From: Dipetalonema caudispina
Taxonomy: Eukaryota; Nematoda; Chromadorea; Rhabditida; Onchocercidae
Direction: 5' to 3'
NCBI GenBank assembly: GCA_013365325.1
Contig: JABVXV010000009.1
Coordinates: forward strand, 1-64,000
Length of the DNA: 64,000 nt
Positions 1 to 13,073 of this stretch are shown one piece after another (positions within the stretch are counted from its first letter, which is position 1; every line of letters begins with the position of its first letter). A program made the translations under genes and the position numbers. The notes under the pieces are model-generated. The model did not search any database. It saw nothing but the letters and a program-made list of their open reading frames with translations, and had not been told where the DNA came from.

Positions 1-134
<134 letters not shown>

Positions 135-2460
135 ATATTAAGGTATCAGATCATTTTATTCTATATATTTTAGATTTCAGTTCACAATATCTATTTGCAA
201 AAGAAAAGGAATTTTCCATACAACTTTTTTTATTTATGACATTTTATCCATTCCATTCTATTGCCAATTTTTCATATTTATGCGGGTAATAAAATGTGTC
301 GAAGCATAAAAATTTTAATGCTTTGAAAACAAATTTTAAAAGAGAAAAAAAAAATTAAAAGATTGTGGTAAACGATATTATATGTTTTGGCAAAGAAAAG
401 AAATGTTTTGTGCTTCTTCGTAGCATTACGATTGTTTCTTTTAAAAAGCGAAATTTTGTCATTCCATAATTTTTTGACGAGAAATTATTCAGTGGCACAA
501 TCTTACTAATATACTGCGTGAATTCAATACAAATTGAAATATGCATTTTAAAAAATAAAATGAACCAACATAGTGCATTAAATTAATTCATAGATACAAC
601 CATAAAACAATACATTAAAATGGAAAAGAAAGGAAAGAAAAAAAAACGATTTAAAAATGACTTTATAGTTTTATTTTCTTTTGAAAATTTCAAAAAGTAT
701 CCAATTTGAATAAATTTGAATATTTTTCTTTTTTTTTGATTTGTTTGTCAAATGTATATGCATAAAAAATTGGGTCAAAGAAAATTTGCATATTTTATTA
801 GAATGTTCAAATGTTCTGAAAATTTTGTTCAAATATTCAGAATTAACAAAAATTCTTCTAATTCGGTAAATATCAGATTATCATTTCTTTTTTATTACAT
901 TTTAAAGAAAAAAATATCAATGAAACAAATTATCATAATTAACTTTATAAATCTAAAGTAGTGATTATCAACATTCCAATCATACATATACGACAAATGT
1001 GAGCATTCTTTTTCTTCTTATGGATAAGCTATCATAATGTCCGATGATATTTTTCTAGAAAAATTTTGCTTATTATTTTGCGAAATATGAAATTTATTAA
1101 AATAATTACATGGAAAGATGGAAAAAAAAAGAAATAAAAAGTTATTATTAACAACTTGACAGAAATAAAGAAAAAACTTTGAAAATTTTAACTAGATTTG
1201 ATGCAATTCGTTATTCTTTTCTTATATGTTAAAGCAAATTCAAAAAAAAAAAAGAAAAAAAGTTGAGCAGAAATGAAACTATTGATGAGAACTTCTCATT
1301 TCTACTTTTTTCATAAATTTTCACTTTTCATTATTGTTAGCGTAAAAGGTAAAAATAATGTAAAGCATAAATTTTTGGATAAATTGAAAAATCCTTAATT
1401 GATTAATGATGCCAACTTTTTTTTTTTCTTTTTCGTAAAATAATTTTTGAACAATATGATCGTAAGAAGTTGAAGTGATAATTTTCAACATATATCCTGT
1501 TATGCCAAACATCACTGTATGGTAGATAATTTTACAAATCGATATAATCGATCATTTCAAAAAAAAAAATTGACTGAACATAGAATATTGTTATTGTTTG
1601 GCATGTAAATAACATCATTACTTTGTTTGAATCATTCATCGGAACTTTCCTGCATAGTTTTTCGAACTTGATTAAAACGAAGTAATTATTATGAGAAAGA
1701 TTAAACAAAAAAAAAAAAAAAAAAATGAAGTGAAAAATAAACAAACCAATAAGAACTGGTTTATTTTGGATAACAGAAATATTTATAAGGCGATGTAAGA
1801 GTTAATAATTGTTGATTTTAACGAACTAAAGAGAATTTTTATTAGTTTCATTTATTATTAAGTTTCAACAAGCCGTAAAATTTCATTATTTATTGTAATC
1901 GATGGAATTTACACGAATAAATCACAATTCTTCACGTTTACCGCATTTATTTCCCGTGTAAAATTCGATCGAAATCCAAGATTTGTCGGACAAGAAAGAT
2001 TAATGGTTATGTACACTTAATGGTATATGTGTAAAAGTATTGGCAGACGATCGAATTATTTCATCTAATATCACAGAGAACTCATAATTACTGATTAGAT
2101 TTGTTGAAAATGAAAACATGATGAGAATGATAAGATCTTTCATCTGCTAATTGAAATACATCATACATCAATATTCAGAATCCTTCCAGAAAAAAAAAAA
2201 TTAATGAACCGTTTAAATTCACAGTGACCTTCATAAATGATACTTAATATTTATTCGCTTTTTCCCAAACATTCATCATTGTTACTATTTTAAAAATTTT
2301 AAGAAAAGAAGAACTCCATTTCAACTTTTTCCATAATTAATTTCGAAGGCAATATTTTTTATCCGAAAATCCTGTCGACTAAAAAAATCTACCCTTTGGA
2401 ACAGAGCATGGATTTGAAACAATTAATTTCTTCGAAGAATGAAAAATTTTAATTCACTAA
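135..2460. other. AT-rich intergenic spacer
   Basis: No gene is supported here. The open frames (355-546, 752-961, 1321-1515, 1532-1744) are short, rich in Phe/Ile/Lys/Asn and lack splice partners, as expected by chance in DNA this AT-rich. Short A and T homopolymers are frequent. Confidence 0.7.
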
Positions 2461-4525
2461 TGACTCATCACCCTCCTTTCCTCTTCTTTGTTGTAGATCT
2501 TGAATGTATATAAAACAAACATCATCATCGTCCGACACCTTGATACTCAACACGACAAGTTATGTTGTTGTACTTCATGCAGTAAAAATAAATCGGATAA
2601 AACGGACGATGGTACCTTAACGACATTGTAAAATGTCTGAAGTCGATTACACATCTATGATACTTTGTTGGTACACATCACCCAAGCAACCATGAAATTC
2701 ATAAAATCAACTTTTTTGTATCCGACAAAATATTAACAGCTATAAATAAAAACTTATTTATATATGACCATTTTATAAACATCAATATCAAACTCTTTGT
2801 ACAATGTGTAAATAGCGTTACACACAACATCATGTTATCCATTCATGTAGTATGGGTCAGTGCAAGGATGGATGGACTTGAAGACAGTATATACCAGGTA
2901 AAATAAAATGAAACTGAACACACAAACAAAAAAGAGAAATACAAACAAGTATCATTATCAATACTACAGTGTTGTCACGAAATTGAAACAAAGCAGCACG
3001 AAGTCGTCAAGCATCAGTCACAGTGGAAGAACCGGAACTCCCATCGCTTTCATTCCGTGCCACTTTGGCAACAATAACCCAGGAAAGTGCCCGGAAATTT
3101 ACACAAACCATATGAATAGAAATGAGAAATCAATATCAATTCGATAATCCTCAAATAATATAGAAATTACTACTCATTATGTTACACTACCCGGTATGCT
3201 CCGATTTAATGAGTATGTATTAACTATAAAGATGTTTAATTTCGTCCATGCACTTTTCCAATTTTTAAAAATCATGATTAATCAAACAGTTCGGTATCGG
3301 CCAATGAAACCTAACTACATTAAAATATCTAATCAAATTTTAGATAGTACGAAGGTAACTTAACAGAATCTCGGAAGAACGGCTCAAATTGTTGCAAAAA
3401 AAGTGAAGTGATTTATTTAATAAACTTCAAAAAGACCAAAAAACTATACTACAGGAACCCTATATTCCCACCAAACATCATCAGAGCCATCAGACATTTT
3501 ACTTCAGCTATTGGGAAACCAGTCAGAACGATAAAGAATGGGAGGTACAACTTATCATGCCAAAGTCAAGATGCCAATAATAACTGAAATAATGAGGAAA
3601 ACTTCTGAGCTCTTTGAGCCAAAGTAGCCAAAGCATGAGAGATAAAAAAGACAGAGGGAGGAGACCGGGGACCGATAAAAGAATATCAAAGAGATCGCAT
3701 ACCAAAAAGCTAAAAATAACTGAGAGAAATAGTAAAACACAGAAACAAAAAACCCTCTCCAAAACGAATTAGATTAATTCTTTGAAAACATGAAGAGACA
3801 AGACATGACATTTTTAAAATTGAAAAAGACCTAACAATCAAATCTCATTTGGAAATCTTGAAATCCTGAAATTCATCAAAATTTTTGTATTCGAAAATCT
3901 AAAATCATCTGTTAGTTGTATCGAACACATCAACCCAATCTAATCAAACTTAAGATGATACCAAAGTGACTCGACGGAATTCCAGGAAAACAAATAAAAT
4001 TGCCCTAAGAAAACCAAATATTTTCTTCAATAAGTTCAACAGGTTGTGAGCTTTCGAGAAAAAAGAATCCTTACACGGCTTATGGCCACCGTCGTTCGAT
4101 CCATAAAGGTCAAACTTCAATTCGACAAAATGACAGTAAGAACACAAGAACATTGCCGTTCACACGCTCACTTAGCAGCAAGCACAAATAAACGCACTAG
4201 AAAAACTGAAAATTAATGAGCATGTTTTTCTCTCCCGCCCTCTTAGAATGAGCAAGTCAAATCCAAAGGATATGAATACAATGCACAATCAGACTAATGC
4301 AGCTTAGCAAAGGTGGTGGTAATTATGAAAATGTGAACGTCTCCTGCTTTTGCTATACAAACAATTTCTAAAATAAACTGACAATTCGAAACAAAGACAA
4401 AATTTTAAAAAAGAGGCCAAAAAAGCAGCGAAATAGTGGCGAAATTCGTATAAAAAAATAAAAAAAAGCATGACCTTTATTTACTTACGAACCTAACATG
4501 ATGTCATACAATGATTTACTTCTGA
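2461..4525. other. Zone with exon-like islands, no complete gene model
   Basis: Base composition is visibly less AT-rich than the flanks and several short segments look coding, but they do not join. On plus, a segment from about 2497 follows a TTGTTGTAG acceptor and encodes a Cys-rich tail (KLCCCTSCSK) up to a TAA near 2627. On plus, 2908-3147 is open for 79 residues behind a possible acceptor (ACTACAG, near 2969). On minus, an ATG at about 3497 starts MSDGSDDVWWEYRVP and runs into a possible donor. On minus, 3523-3762 is open in two frames, both hydrophobic because the strand is pyrimidine-rich. These could be exons of one or two small genes or relics of a decayed one. I recognise no family. 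Confidence 0.35.
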
Positions 4526-4633
4526 AAGTAGACCATTCGCTTGTAATACTACTATCGTTTCGCAAGCACGCTTCACAGCGAGATCACTCAAATTTTCTGG
4601 ATCGAACTGTGACTCATTAAACAGAATTGCCTA
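4526..4633 (-). CDS. Candidate coding exon, unknown product
   Basis: After an acceptor-like CAGTTAG, the minus strand is open for 36 codons with balanced amino acid usage (it includes NESQFDPENLSDLAVKRACE) and ends at a plausible donor (GAA|GTAAAT). The phase is 0 at both ends. An in-frame TAG lies just before the acceptor, so the exon cannot extend upstream. It lies on the same strand as the GIGYF gene and about 300 bp past its stop, so it is either a separate downstream gene or a chance frame in a long 3' UTR. A possible AATAAA on the minus strand lies at 4476-4481. I do not recognise the protein and found no confident partner exons. Confidence 0.3.
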
Positions 4634-4746
4634 ACTGATTTGCTGGAAAATCCATCAGAATTTCGGCACCGACATATCACTGGTCCGAGGAACTACTCAA
4701 AACTGGCCAAATGAAACGATTGCTGAATGTAATAGATCCGAAAAAT

Positions 4747-4747
<1 letters not shown>

Positions 4748-4809
<62 letters not shown>
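4748..4809. repeat. 62-nt poly(A) homopolymer
   Basis: An unbroken run of 62 A on the plus strand (poly(T) on the minus strand), by far the longest homopolymer here. It lies about 125 bp past the GIGYF stop codon, in its likely 3' UTR or just beyond. Confidence 0.97.
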
Positions 4810-4811
<2 letters not shown>

Positions 4812-4933
4812 ACATAGGATCCTAAACAATGAGAAATAACTTTTAAACAAAGAAAAATGAGGAACGATAGTGCCTAAAAAAGTGGAAGAAAAAGAAACTG
4901 ATTTAGACAAAATAATTTTTTGTCCCGAAACAA

Positions 4934-7900
4934 TCACTTATGCGAGTAATCGATTACAGTACCACCAACAGTATCGATTTCACCGACATTAACACGATTC
5001 GGATCGACCGTTCCTTTAAAACCCAAACACGCACCATCGACAACCAATTTATTTCCTTTATTACCCTTTTTCTTGCGCTTTCCACCACCCGTTAATATTT
5101 GTTGCGAGGTAGAACTGTCGGATTTACTGTTCGCCGCAATGGTACTTAATGCATCCGCTGCTTGTGCCGGATGAGTTAAATCCTGCGAAAATAAAGATTA
5201 TAGATAATAAAGGAATTTCATCCTGAAAAGATAAAGAAAAAAACAAAAACCTGCACAAGAACTGACATAAAATTCTACTTGAGTGGATGCAAACTTACAT
5301 CCTTATCAACAGGTTCTCTCTTTTGACGGGCCTGCGAACGCCTTTCCAGAAATTCTCGTATCAATTCCTTCACTAAACGACTTTCACCCAAATAACCAAT
5401 TATGTAGTCTTCCACCTAAATGCAAAAATTTTCATATTTCGAACCAATACATCAAAAAATTTATATACTTCCAGAAATAACTATTTCGAACCGATTTACA
5501 AGCATTCCGATAAAAAAATATGAAACTATTCCGACAGGGAATAAGAGGATTGAAAGTCAAAAGCCTATAAAAGATTGAAGATCGCATAAATGAGATATTC
5601 TGCCATACTTCATTCGGATTATCGACGCCTTCAATGAATGCGGCGAACACATCGGCATCCACTTGTGGATTTAGTTGCTTCACTCGATTTATCATCCAAC
5701 TAGTGAGAGCATTACCACTATTTGTAACGGACTGCTTGAAGATTTTTTTTACTGCCTAGAAAAAAAAAAACACTATTTGAAAATATCTCAAACAAAACGA
5801 AACTGTGAAACCAGTATAACATGACAAAACTGTTTCAGAAAATTTCGAGATGCCCAGGAAATCCCGCATCTGTTTTACTCCTTTTCGAAGCAGTTTTAAA
5901 AACATGAAAAGCTTGATAATGAATAAAAGTGACACTAAAGTATACTTCATGTTCTGTATTTCCTCGTCCCGATTTGTTTGCACTTTGTGAATTTCTGAAA
6001 AGATTTGACTCTCATAACAGGAATTACTAAAAATAAAGAAACAAAAAGTCTACGCTTAAGGATAAACTTTTCCAATAACGTACTTGTTAGTTTTAGTTTT
6101 GCCACTATCTGAAAGCGACGGATCATCCCAAATTGCTTTTGTGGTGGTTATATCATTCATGCCTTTGGCGCCACCCCATGCAACTTGTCGTGAAGATGCA
6201 ACTACTGTATCAGATACTGGCTAAAAGAAGAGAAAAAAAGTTATACAAAATATGCAGGAATGTAAAGAAAAATAAATTTAGAATCCATACCTGAAGTAAT
6301 TTAGCTAAATTGTTTTAATCAGCTGAATCTTTTAATTTAGAATAACTGGTCATTGCATCTACATATGATCAGGAGAGCAACAGAAGAACAAATCATTAAG
6401 GTTGTGCGACAAAAAAAAAAAGAACCTGAGAATCCTGCCTCCATTTAAGTTTATGCGTGGCAGAACACCAAACTCCTGCACGAGCTGCTTCACCAGCATC
6501 TTTCCATATTGCTGCACCATTTATCTGTTGCTGTTGTTTATGCTTCATTTCAGCAATCATTTGCCGCTCTTCCTCTTGTTGTATGTCCAACAAACTTGGC
6601 TCACTTCGATCCGTTGTTCCCTTATTTGTTGCAGCAACCCATGGAGCGGCTAAAAAAAACTTTCTGAGTCAGTGAACTGGTAAAGTTAGCAGAAGTACAA
6701 TAAGTCAGTACCAGCATTCATAATAGCATGCCGCAAAAGGGAAAGAGACAAACTTTTCGGTGCAGTCACTTTTTCTTCACCACTTTGATATGTTACTTGC
6801 CAAGAGTACGGCCAATTAGGTGATGTATTTTCTGATCCTTTTTGCCTTAAAGGTGGCGCGAATTCTTCGGTAACAACGAATTCTTTAGAAGCATTCTGAA
6901 ATGTAAACGTTTAACTACTCGCTGTCATATAATACTTACCTAGCCCCGGATATATTGTCAGAGTGGTTCGCTGACTAGCACCGTTAAACTCTTTCTGGAA
7001 ATAGCGTAATATGACCAAAATTAGAGGATAACTCTGTTGGACATTATTTAGAGATGCATGTGTTTTTCTATTTTATGCCCTCCTAGTTCAGTTTTTAACT
7101 TTGAATAAAGTAATTTTCCCTTTAAAATTAAATACACTACCCCTTTCCTCGATTCGATTGGTGGCTTATGATGGAAATTTTCCTTTTCACGTACAGTTCC
7201 TGCTACAGATGCCGACCCTTGCTGTCGCAATCGTTTTTGCTCAGCGGCTGCCTTTCGAGCTGCTTCTTCAGCTTCTTGTATTCTCTTCAACTCCTTTGCT
7301 TTTTTCATACGCTTTTCCGCTTCATCTTTTAGTCGCTGCTGTTCTCTTTCTTCCTCCTTCTGAAAGAACACGACAGTTTTCCATGGAAAACATGTTGAGA
7401 ACAGCAGAAAAAAAGTACCAACAGTTCATAGTAAACTTGTTTTTACAGACTCCTTCCTCTCCTTCCTTGAATAATTTCTGGAATAATAGGTTTATTACAA
7501 ATATCATACTCGTCTTGTTTCCGCTAATGCTCTTTCCACTTCTTCCTTTTTCGTCCTTTCCATCTCTTCGGCTAGCCGTTTCTTTTCAGCTTCTATTTCA
7601 CGCTCCCGTGCCGCCGCTCGCTCTTTTTCCTCCGCTGCTAATTGGGCTAATTCCTCCTGAAATTTGAATTTTTAAAAGACTGAAACCTTTAGTATTCCAA
7701 AGAAACCTGATTTTATGAGAGCAACAAAACAAGGTACTACATAATATTCCATCGATTCTTCCACCCGCAATATATAATGCTTTACTCATCCGCAGATCCT
7801 TGACAAATTAAGGGGGCAGACAAGGGGGTGAAGCTGCTACATCTTACTTGTGCCCTCTGAAGTTGTAGTTCTTTCTCCATAATTCTTCGTTCTCGTGCGA

Positions 7901-10900
7901 GCCTTTCTTCTTCTTCTTTCAACAAAGCTTCCCGCATCTCCTTCAACTGTCTTTCCTGTTCTGCCATTCGACGTTGCTCTTCTTCCAACTTCTAGAAATT
8001 AAAAGGTCTACGCCGTATGCTTGATAAGGATGTTCGGTAAGCATAATGTACTTTTCTTTTCGATCTTAGACAAGATATAGCCCACAGATCCTGGTAATAC
8101 AACCAGAGCTAAACATGGAGATAAAAAGAGGCCAAATTTATGTAGAATTTGACGTAAAACAAAAAATTTATACTAACCTGTCGTTCTTTCTTGACTTTTG
8201 CAGCTTCAATAAGAGATACACTATAATCTCGACTCCATATATTTCTGCTGTGATATAACAAAGACCATTAATAAACTAATAATTTAGTAATAACACATTA
8301 CGATTAATTTGCGCTTTATAAAGTCCTCGCAACACCTACTCGTGATGAGAGAATAACATAGATCGTTTTACAAAATATTATTTCAATTACAGTTCATATA
8401 ATAAACAATCAATAGTTAATTACTTATGCATAATGTCTTCTGATACTTGAATATATTTCCAAAATCAGCCATTTAGCTGCAAAAAATGAGGATGTTTACC
8501 TTACTTCCTGAGTCTGTTGTAAAGGCAACTGTATTACTGGTGGCTGAAAAGGTTTCAATTTGAACGGTGTCTCCTCCCCATTCATCGTTATCAACTCACC
8601 CAAAGTCATAAAACTGCTATCTGGATTCTGCCCATGTCGCACACGTAACTCTGATGTGAAATATCCCAATTTATACCAAGCCTGGAATTTTCGCTAGAAA
8701 AAGTTCTATTTCCCAGACATGAGTGTGTAATAGAAAATTCCTATTTAGTACTTGAATAAAAAAAGATTTCAAAATGGATTAATGACAGTACCAAATCATT
8801 TCACTTAATTTCCCAACCCTCTGTCAATTTGATTTAATCCTTACCTGCATATGAATTGTTGGAAAGGGACCCTGCACGGCATTTTTCGGATCCACATAGT
8901 ACCATTCATCAACATAGTCACCCCTTGAAGTCAAACCCATTGAAGCAGGATGGCCAAGTAAAGTTACATCATCCGTGTACTAAAAAATTATAGTATGATC
9001 AGCATTTCAATATTCAATAATAGCTGCTACACTGAACACAGCCTAGTATTATACGCATGTATAATATATATGCACGCACCTACAGCTGTTCTAAAAGAAA
9101 TCCAAAAATATTTGTTTCCATAATCCACATGCCTCCTAGTATCTATTTAAATTAATTATAAACTTAATTACTTGATTCCATTCGTGAGATGTCGCCTAGT
9201 CGACACAATCATATAACTATATGAAGCCCATCTATTCCACGCTTCATAAATGCCGCCCTTTACTATTTAACAGAAGTTAATTCATTTGAAGCAAAGTTAA
9301 AATATGTAACATTACAAAAAAATACCCAAAGTGATTCGAATATCTATCTATCATAATAAGGGTATTAGTACGTCACATATCCCAAAAGAGATAACTAGTT
9401 CTGGAGGTATATATAAAATTTACATATCAATATACATAACTAATTTGAAGATAAGAATTAGAAAGAAATCAAAACTAGAAAAGTTTCTATATAAAATGAA
9501 CAATACATTTTGCTGGAACGGACTGTTTATAGCAGCAGTTGTTACAGCTACGGATGCAGACTGCTCGGAAGTTAGAGTTATGGTACTCTCCGGTTTCTGA
9601 AACAATTTAAATACAGATACATGGATAAAAACGAGGAATGCCGTTACTTATAGAGATTTTTTATAATTATCACCATTATAGTAAAAACGCTCTCTTAAAG
9701 AATTAACTTAATTCTAATACGCTGTTATTTTTACAAAAACAAGCCCATAGCAATCGAAATTAAACAAATCAACAGAGGAATTAAGTGGAATAGACTGAAG
9801 CACTGTGGAATTTTTTTAGGGAATTAACGCATTACACTGTTGGCACTTGGTTGCCACAGTCACACTGAGAGATGTTATAGGAATCCCATCTTTTTTTTGC
9901 TAAATGAAATTCTGATCTAGTAAGGGAGTCTTGGCTCTTCTTTCATCTAAATATTCTTGGACTTGAGACACCAAGTTCTGCATGGTTGGAGCAACTTTTG
10001 TCACTTATGAGCACTCCAAGTACTTCAGTGAACTTAAGACGATAGAAAGGTAACATCGTTCCATTTTTGCAAACTCTTCCCAAATTTAAAACGAATAGAG
10101 GAAGTACCAGTTATTGAGCACTAAATTGGAATCCTATAACAATGTTTAGTGATTTTAATGATGCGAAGTTATCACCAATATAATGTTCATATCAGTTACT
10201 GAGAGATATGACTGATGCCAATGTATCGTTTTTATAATGTTTTCCTTAGAACGATTTGGAATTATATAGTAATTTCATGTCATCTAAATCATGAAAAATG
10301 CACAACCAATGCTTGACCTCAACAAATTGTTTTGTAATTCTGTTTGACTGTGGCTGCTCCAAATTGTTGGATAATATAGACCAAGTGTTTGGAACAGTAA
10401 CAGGCACAGATGATGCTAAAGCTGACTTTTCTTCTTCCTGATGCGACCTTTGTCTGAAAATACATAACTAATAAATTTCCTGTGTTGAAATACATCAATT
10501 TTCTTCTAAATCAAGTAAGGTAACATCATTTCATTCTTGTAATTTTTCATACTCTAGAAAAAGATCATAAAAGAAATAGTAATATATCGAATAACTTAAA
10601 AGTCGGTTCGTAGGAGAAAAGGAAGATCAAAAGAAGTAGTGACAAAGCAAAATTTCATTGAAAAATAAAAGGATAAACAAACCTTTCCGGAATATCTATT
10701 GGCATATTTGATGCAGGGTTTTGTATCAAATCCAAAGATGTCGTCATTCGCTGAGCGATTGTTGTTGTTTGAAACTGACCGCTGTCGTCAAATGAGCCAG
10801 TTTCTTCCAGATTTGAACTGTCCCCTCTGAAATAAATAAATTACATCCAAGATCGGTATAGTCATTATAGCAATTGCAGTAAATCTTTGAAACGATAAAA

Positions 10901-13026
10901 TAACCTCTCTTGATCATCACTCATCCATTCGGGTAGTTGTGACTGACTAGTGAATTCGGCGTTCGCTGCTGGTTGTTGTGTTGCATTCACATTGACATGT
11001 ATTCTCTTACTCCATGGCGCGGCAGCTCGCCCTACTTGGGTCCAACCGCTATTCAGAGGTGCAGGAGAATCGTCAACAGCACTACCAAACGATGGATTTG
11101 GTGTATCATCAGACGTGCTACGAAGACGTTGTCTCGGACGATCACGTGGATCTCGCGGATCGTACAAACCTTGGGCTCGTGCATTAAATGGTTGTGTGGT
11201 ACTATTTCCCCGGCCAAAACCAGCTATACCACTACGATTATTCCGATTAGCACCTGCATAAATACCACATGTTATACCAACATTAATTAAGAGATTGGCA
11301 TAATCTGACAAACAGAAATCCGCAATCACCAAGCATCAATAAACTAACTAAATCGTCCAATCACTACTGGTTCGGATGGATTGGTAGAACTTGCTTGCGC
11401 CATACCACGTCCACGATATGAACCTCCAAAGGCGGCACGCCCGAACTGTAAGCTTCCTCTTCCAAAACCACTATTCCCACCACCTGTAAACAACCAATTC
11501 TAATATTTATAACTATTTTTTTCTGGCTTAAACCAGTGATTTTGGAAACAAGAGAATAATTACTTATTAACTCAACAAAGGATTTATTTCGTCTAGCAAA
11601 TACGATTCCCACAATAAAACGAGCACTTCGGTAAAAAACCTCACCAGAATTTCGGAACTACTTCATCATTTTGTAGCACTTGGTAAGAAAACACGGGGAA
11701 AAAAAATGTCGTAATAAGCTTGCATACCAGACGCAGGTATCCACGACGGTGAAAATGAATGATTTTCCTGACCTGCTCTCAACTGCAACGGAATATTCGG
11801 GCCACCAATCATACCACCAGAAGCAATCGTTGCTCGATCCGCATGACTCAGTAAACTCATCGCTTTGCTCGAATTTATGTTATGTTGCAGTCGCTACAAT
11901 GTCTACTTCGTACAAAAAATTATGCCCTAATCTTTCGGGAAATTTACATCTCAGTTATAAAAATGCAGTACCGTTGTAAAAATTTTTCGTTTGAAAATTA
12001 ATATATCATTTACTTTTTTCACAAAATTAACAGCATAAAGATACCGTTTCGGTATCGGAAAGCGGCGTCAATACGATTGGTTTCAGAGCAGCAGGCACAT
12101 AAAACTGGCATTTGTCAAGACCATCTGGTGGATGCACATCTTTGGAAAGAAGAGCAAGCAGATCTTCCCGACCATAACGATTTTTTACGAAAATTGGATC
12201 CGCTATAGGATAATCGATCGTGGGCTAAAAAAAGGAAACAATTTACAATCGGTAGCTCGTAAAATATAATAATCAAGAGTGCTTGTTATTTAGTGTAGTG
12301 TATAGTTTGATCACGGAGTGAATGAACGCTGGATATAATTATATGTATATTTCTCAAGGAGTCCAGCAATGCCGATCAATAAATCATCCTACTTATGTAA
12401 CTATTAATAAAACTTCCAGCGCCTTCGAAATAAAGACCCACTAAAAAATTTTGCTTACTTATTTCTCGTGGTAATCCGACATTAAATTATTAGGCTTTCC
12501 AATTTGAATACAATTAAGAGTGTCGATAAAAACGGCGCTTAGCGCCATGAATCCTTCAAGTGAAGGTCAGTTGGTAACTATTTAGAACCAATCTGACCAC
12601 TAAATAAAATGGCGAAATTATTTATTGGACATAAACGATCTTAATTCAAACAAATTTTGAAACTTTACAACGCACATTTTCAGCAGCGGGTAGTGGTTCC
12701 GTACGATTACCGCTATTATTACCGCCTCCAGCCGATATCGGCATAGAAACCGGACGCATCCTAAAATACAAAAAAGAGAAAAATGTGTATAATGACACGT
12801 GTATCATTCTGTATAGCCATTTTTTCTAGATATCACACACATAACAGCAATTATGTCTCTGAAAACCATGTGATATCGTTGATTTGATGCAAATATGCTG
12901 TCTCGTATTTTATATGAAATGAAAAGAGATGTTGAGACTAAAGTATACTTCACTATACGGAATAACTGACCATGATGGATTGAAATTTAACTGGTTTGAA
13001 TCAGCAGCAACGACAGTGGTAGACAT
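4934..13026 (-). CDS. GIGYF: GIGYF-like GYF-domain protein (4EHP-binding translational repressor)
   Basis: Orthologue of GIGYF1/2, an adaptor that recruits the cap-binding repressor 4EHP and decay factors to mRNAs. Exons on the minus strand, in coding order: 12971-13026, 12676-12760, 12045-12224, 11728-11893, 11349-11483, 10905-11253, 10683-10826, 10318-10453, 9507-9596, 8845-8979, 8500-8681, 8178-8247, 7848-7991, 7510-7656, 7141-7359, (optional 6940-6994), 6712-6895, 6426-6649, 6084-6220, 5946-5994, 5609-5755, 5299-5415, 4934-5182. About 1,114 residues; human GIGYF2 is about 1,300. Seen in order: an N-terminal LNFNPSW motif; the 4EHP-binding RYGREDLLAL near residue 63; RG-rich stretches; the GYF domain near 470-525 (EWYYVDP, QGPF, WYKLGYF); a long Glu/Arg/Lys coiled coil near 550-745; a SLLDIQQEEERQM motif; an EDYIIGYLG/FLERR helical region; and a Lys-rich tail ending in the family-like GFKG...NVGEIDT block. 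All junctions keep phase when 6940-6994 is skipped. Confidence 0.94.
6940..6994 (-). other. Probable optional (frame-breaking) exon of GIGYF
   Basis: A 55-nt segment with a strong acceptor (TATTTCCAG) and an ideal donor (G|GTAAGT), open in only one frame (KEFNGASQRTTLTIYPGL). It fits the phase of the exon before it but is not a multiple of three. Joined to the usual acceptor of the next exon (6895) it brings TAA into frame within a few codons. Skipping it keeps the frame. It could be a regulated premature-stop exon, or be joined to a weaker AAG acceptor at about 6882, which restores the frame. Confidence 0.5.
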
Positions 13027-13066
13027 TTCAGAATGTTGGCTTTGGTATCAAAAGCAATGGTAGAAA

Positions 13067-13073
13067 ACCTGCA
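13067..13073 (-). other. Putative trans-splice or 5' UTR acceptor of GIGYF
   Basis: On the minus strand, TTTGCAG lies about 42 nt before the chosen ATG (13024-13026). No upstream coding exon was found, so this is a candidate spliced-leader acceptor. Inferred from position and motif only. Confidence 0.4.

Noticed and set aside
3523..3762. Hydrophobic minus-strand frames resembling a membrane protein
   Set aside because: Two overlapping frames are both hydrophobic because the strand is T/C-rich. Neither has a start or splice partner I trust.
5756..5945. Continuation of GIGYF reading LLRKGVKQMRDF
   Set aside because: It is in another frame. Exon 5946-5994 joins in phase to 5609-5755, which carries the expected conserved helix, so this is intron.
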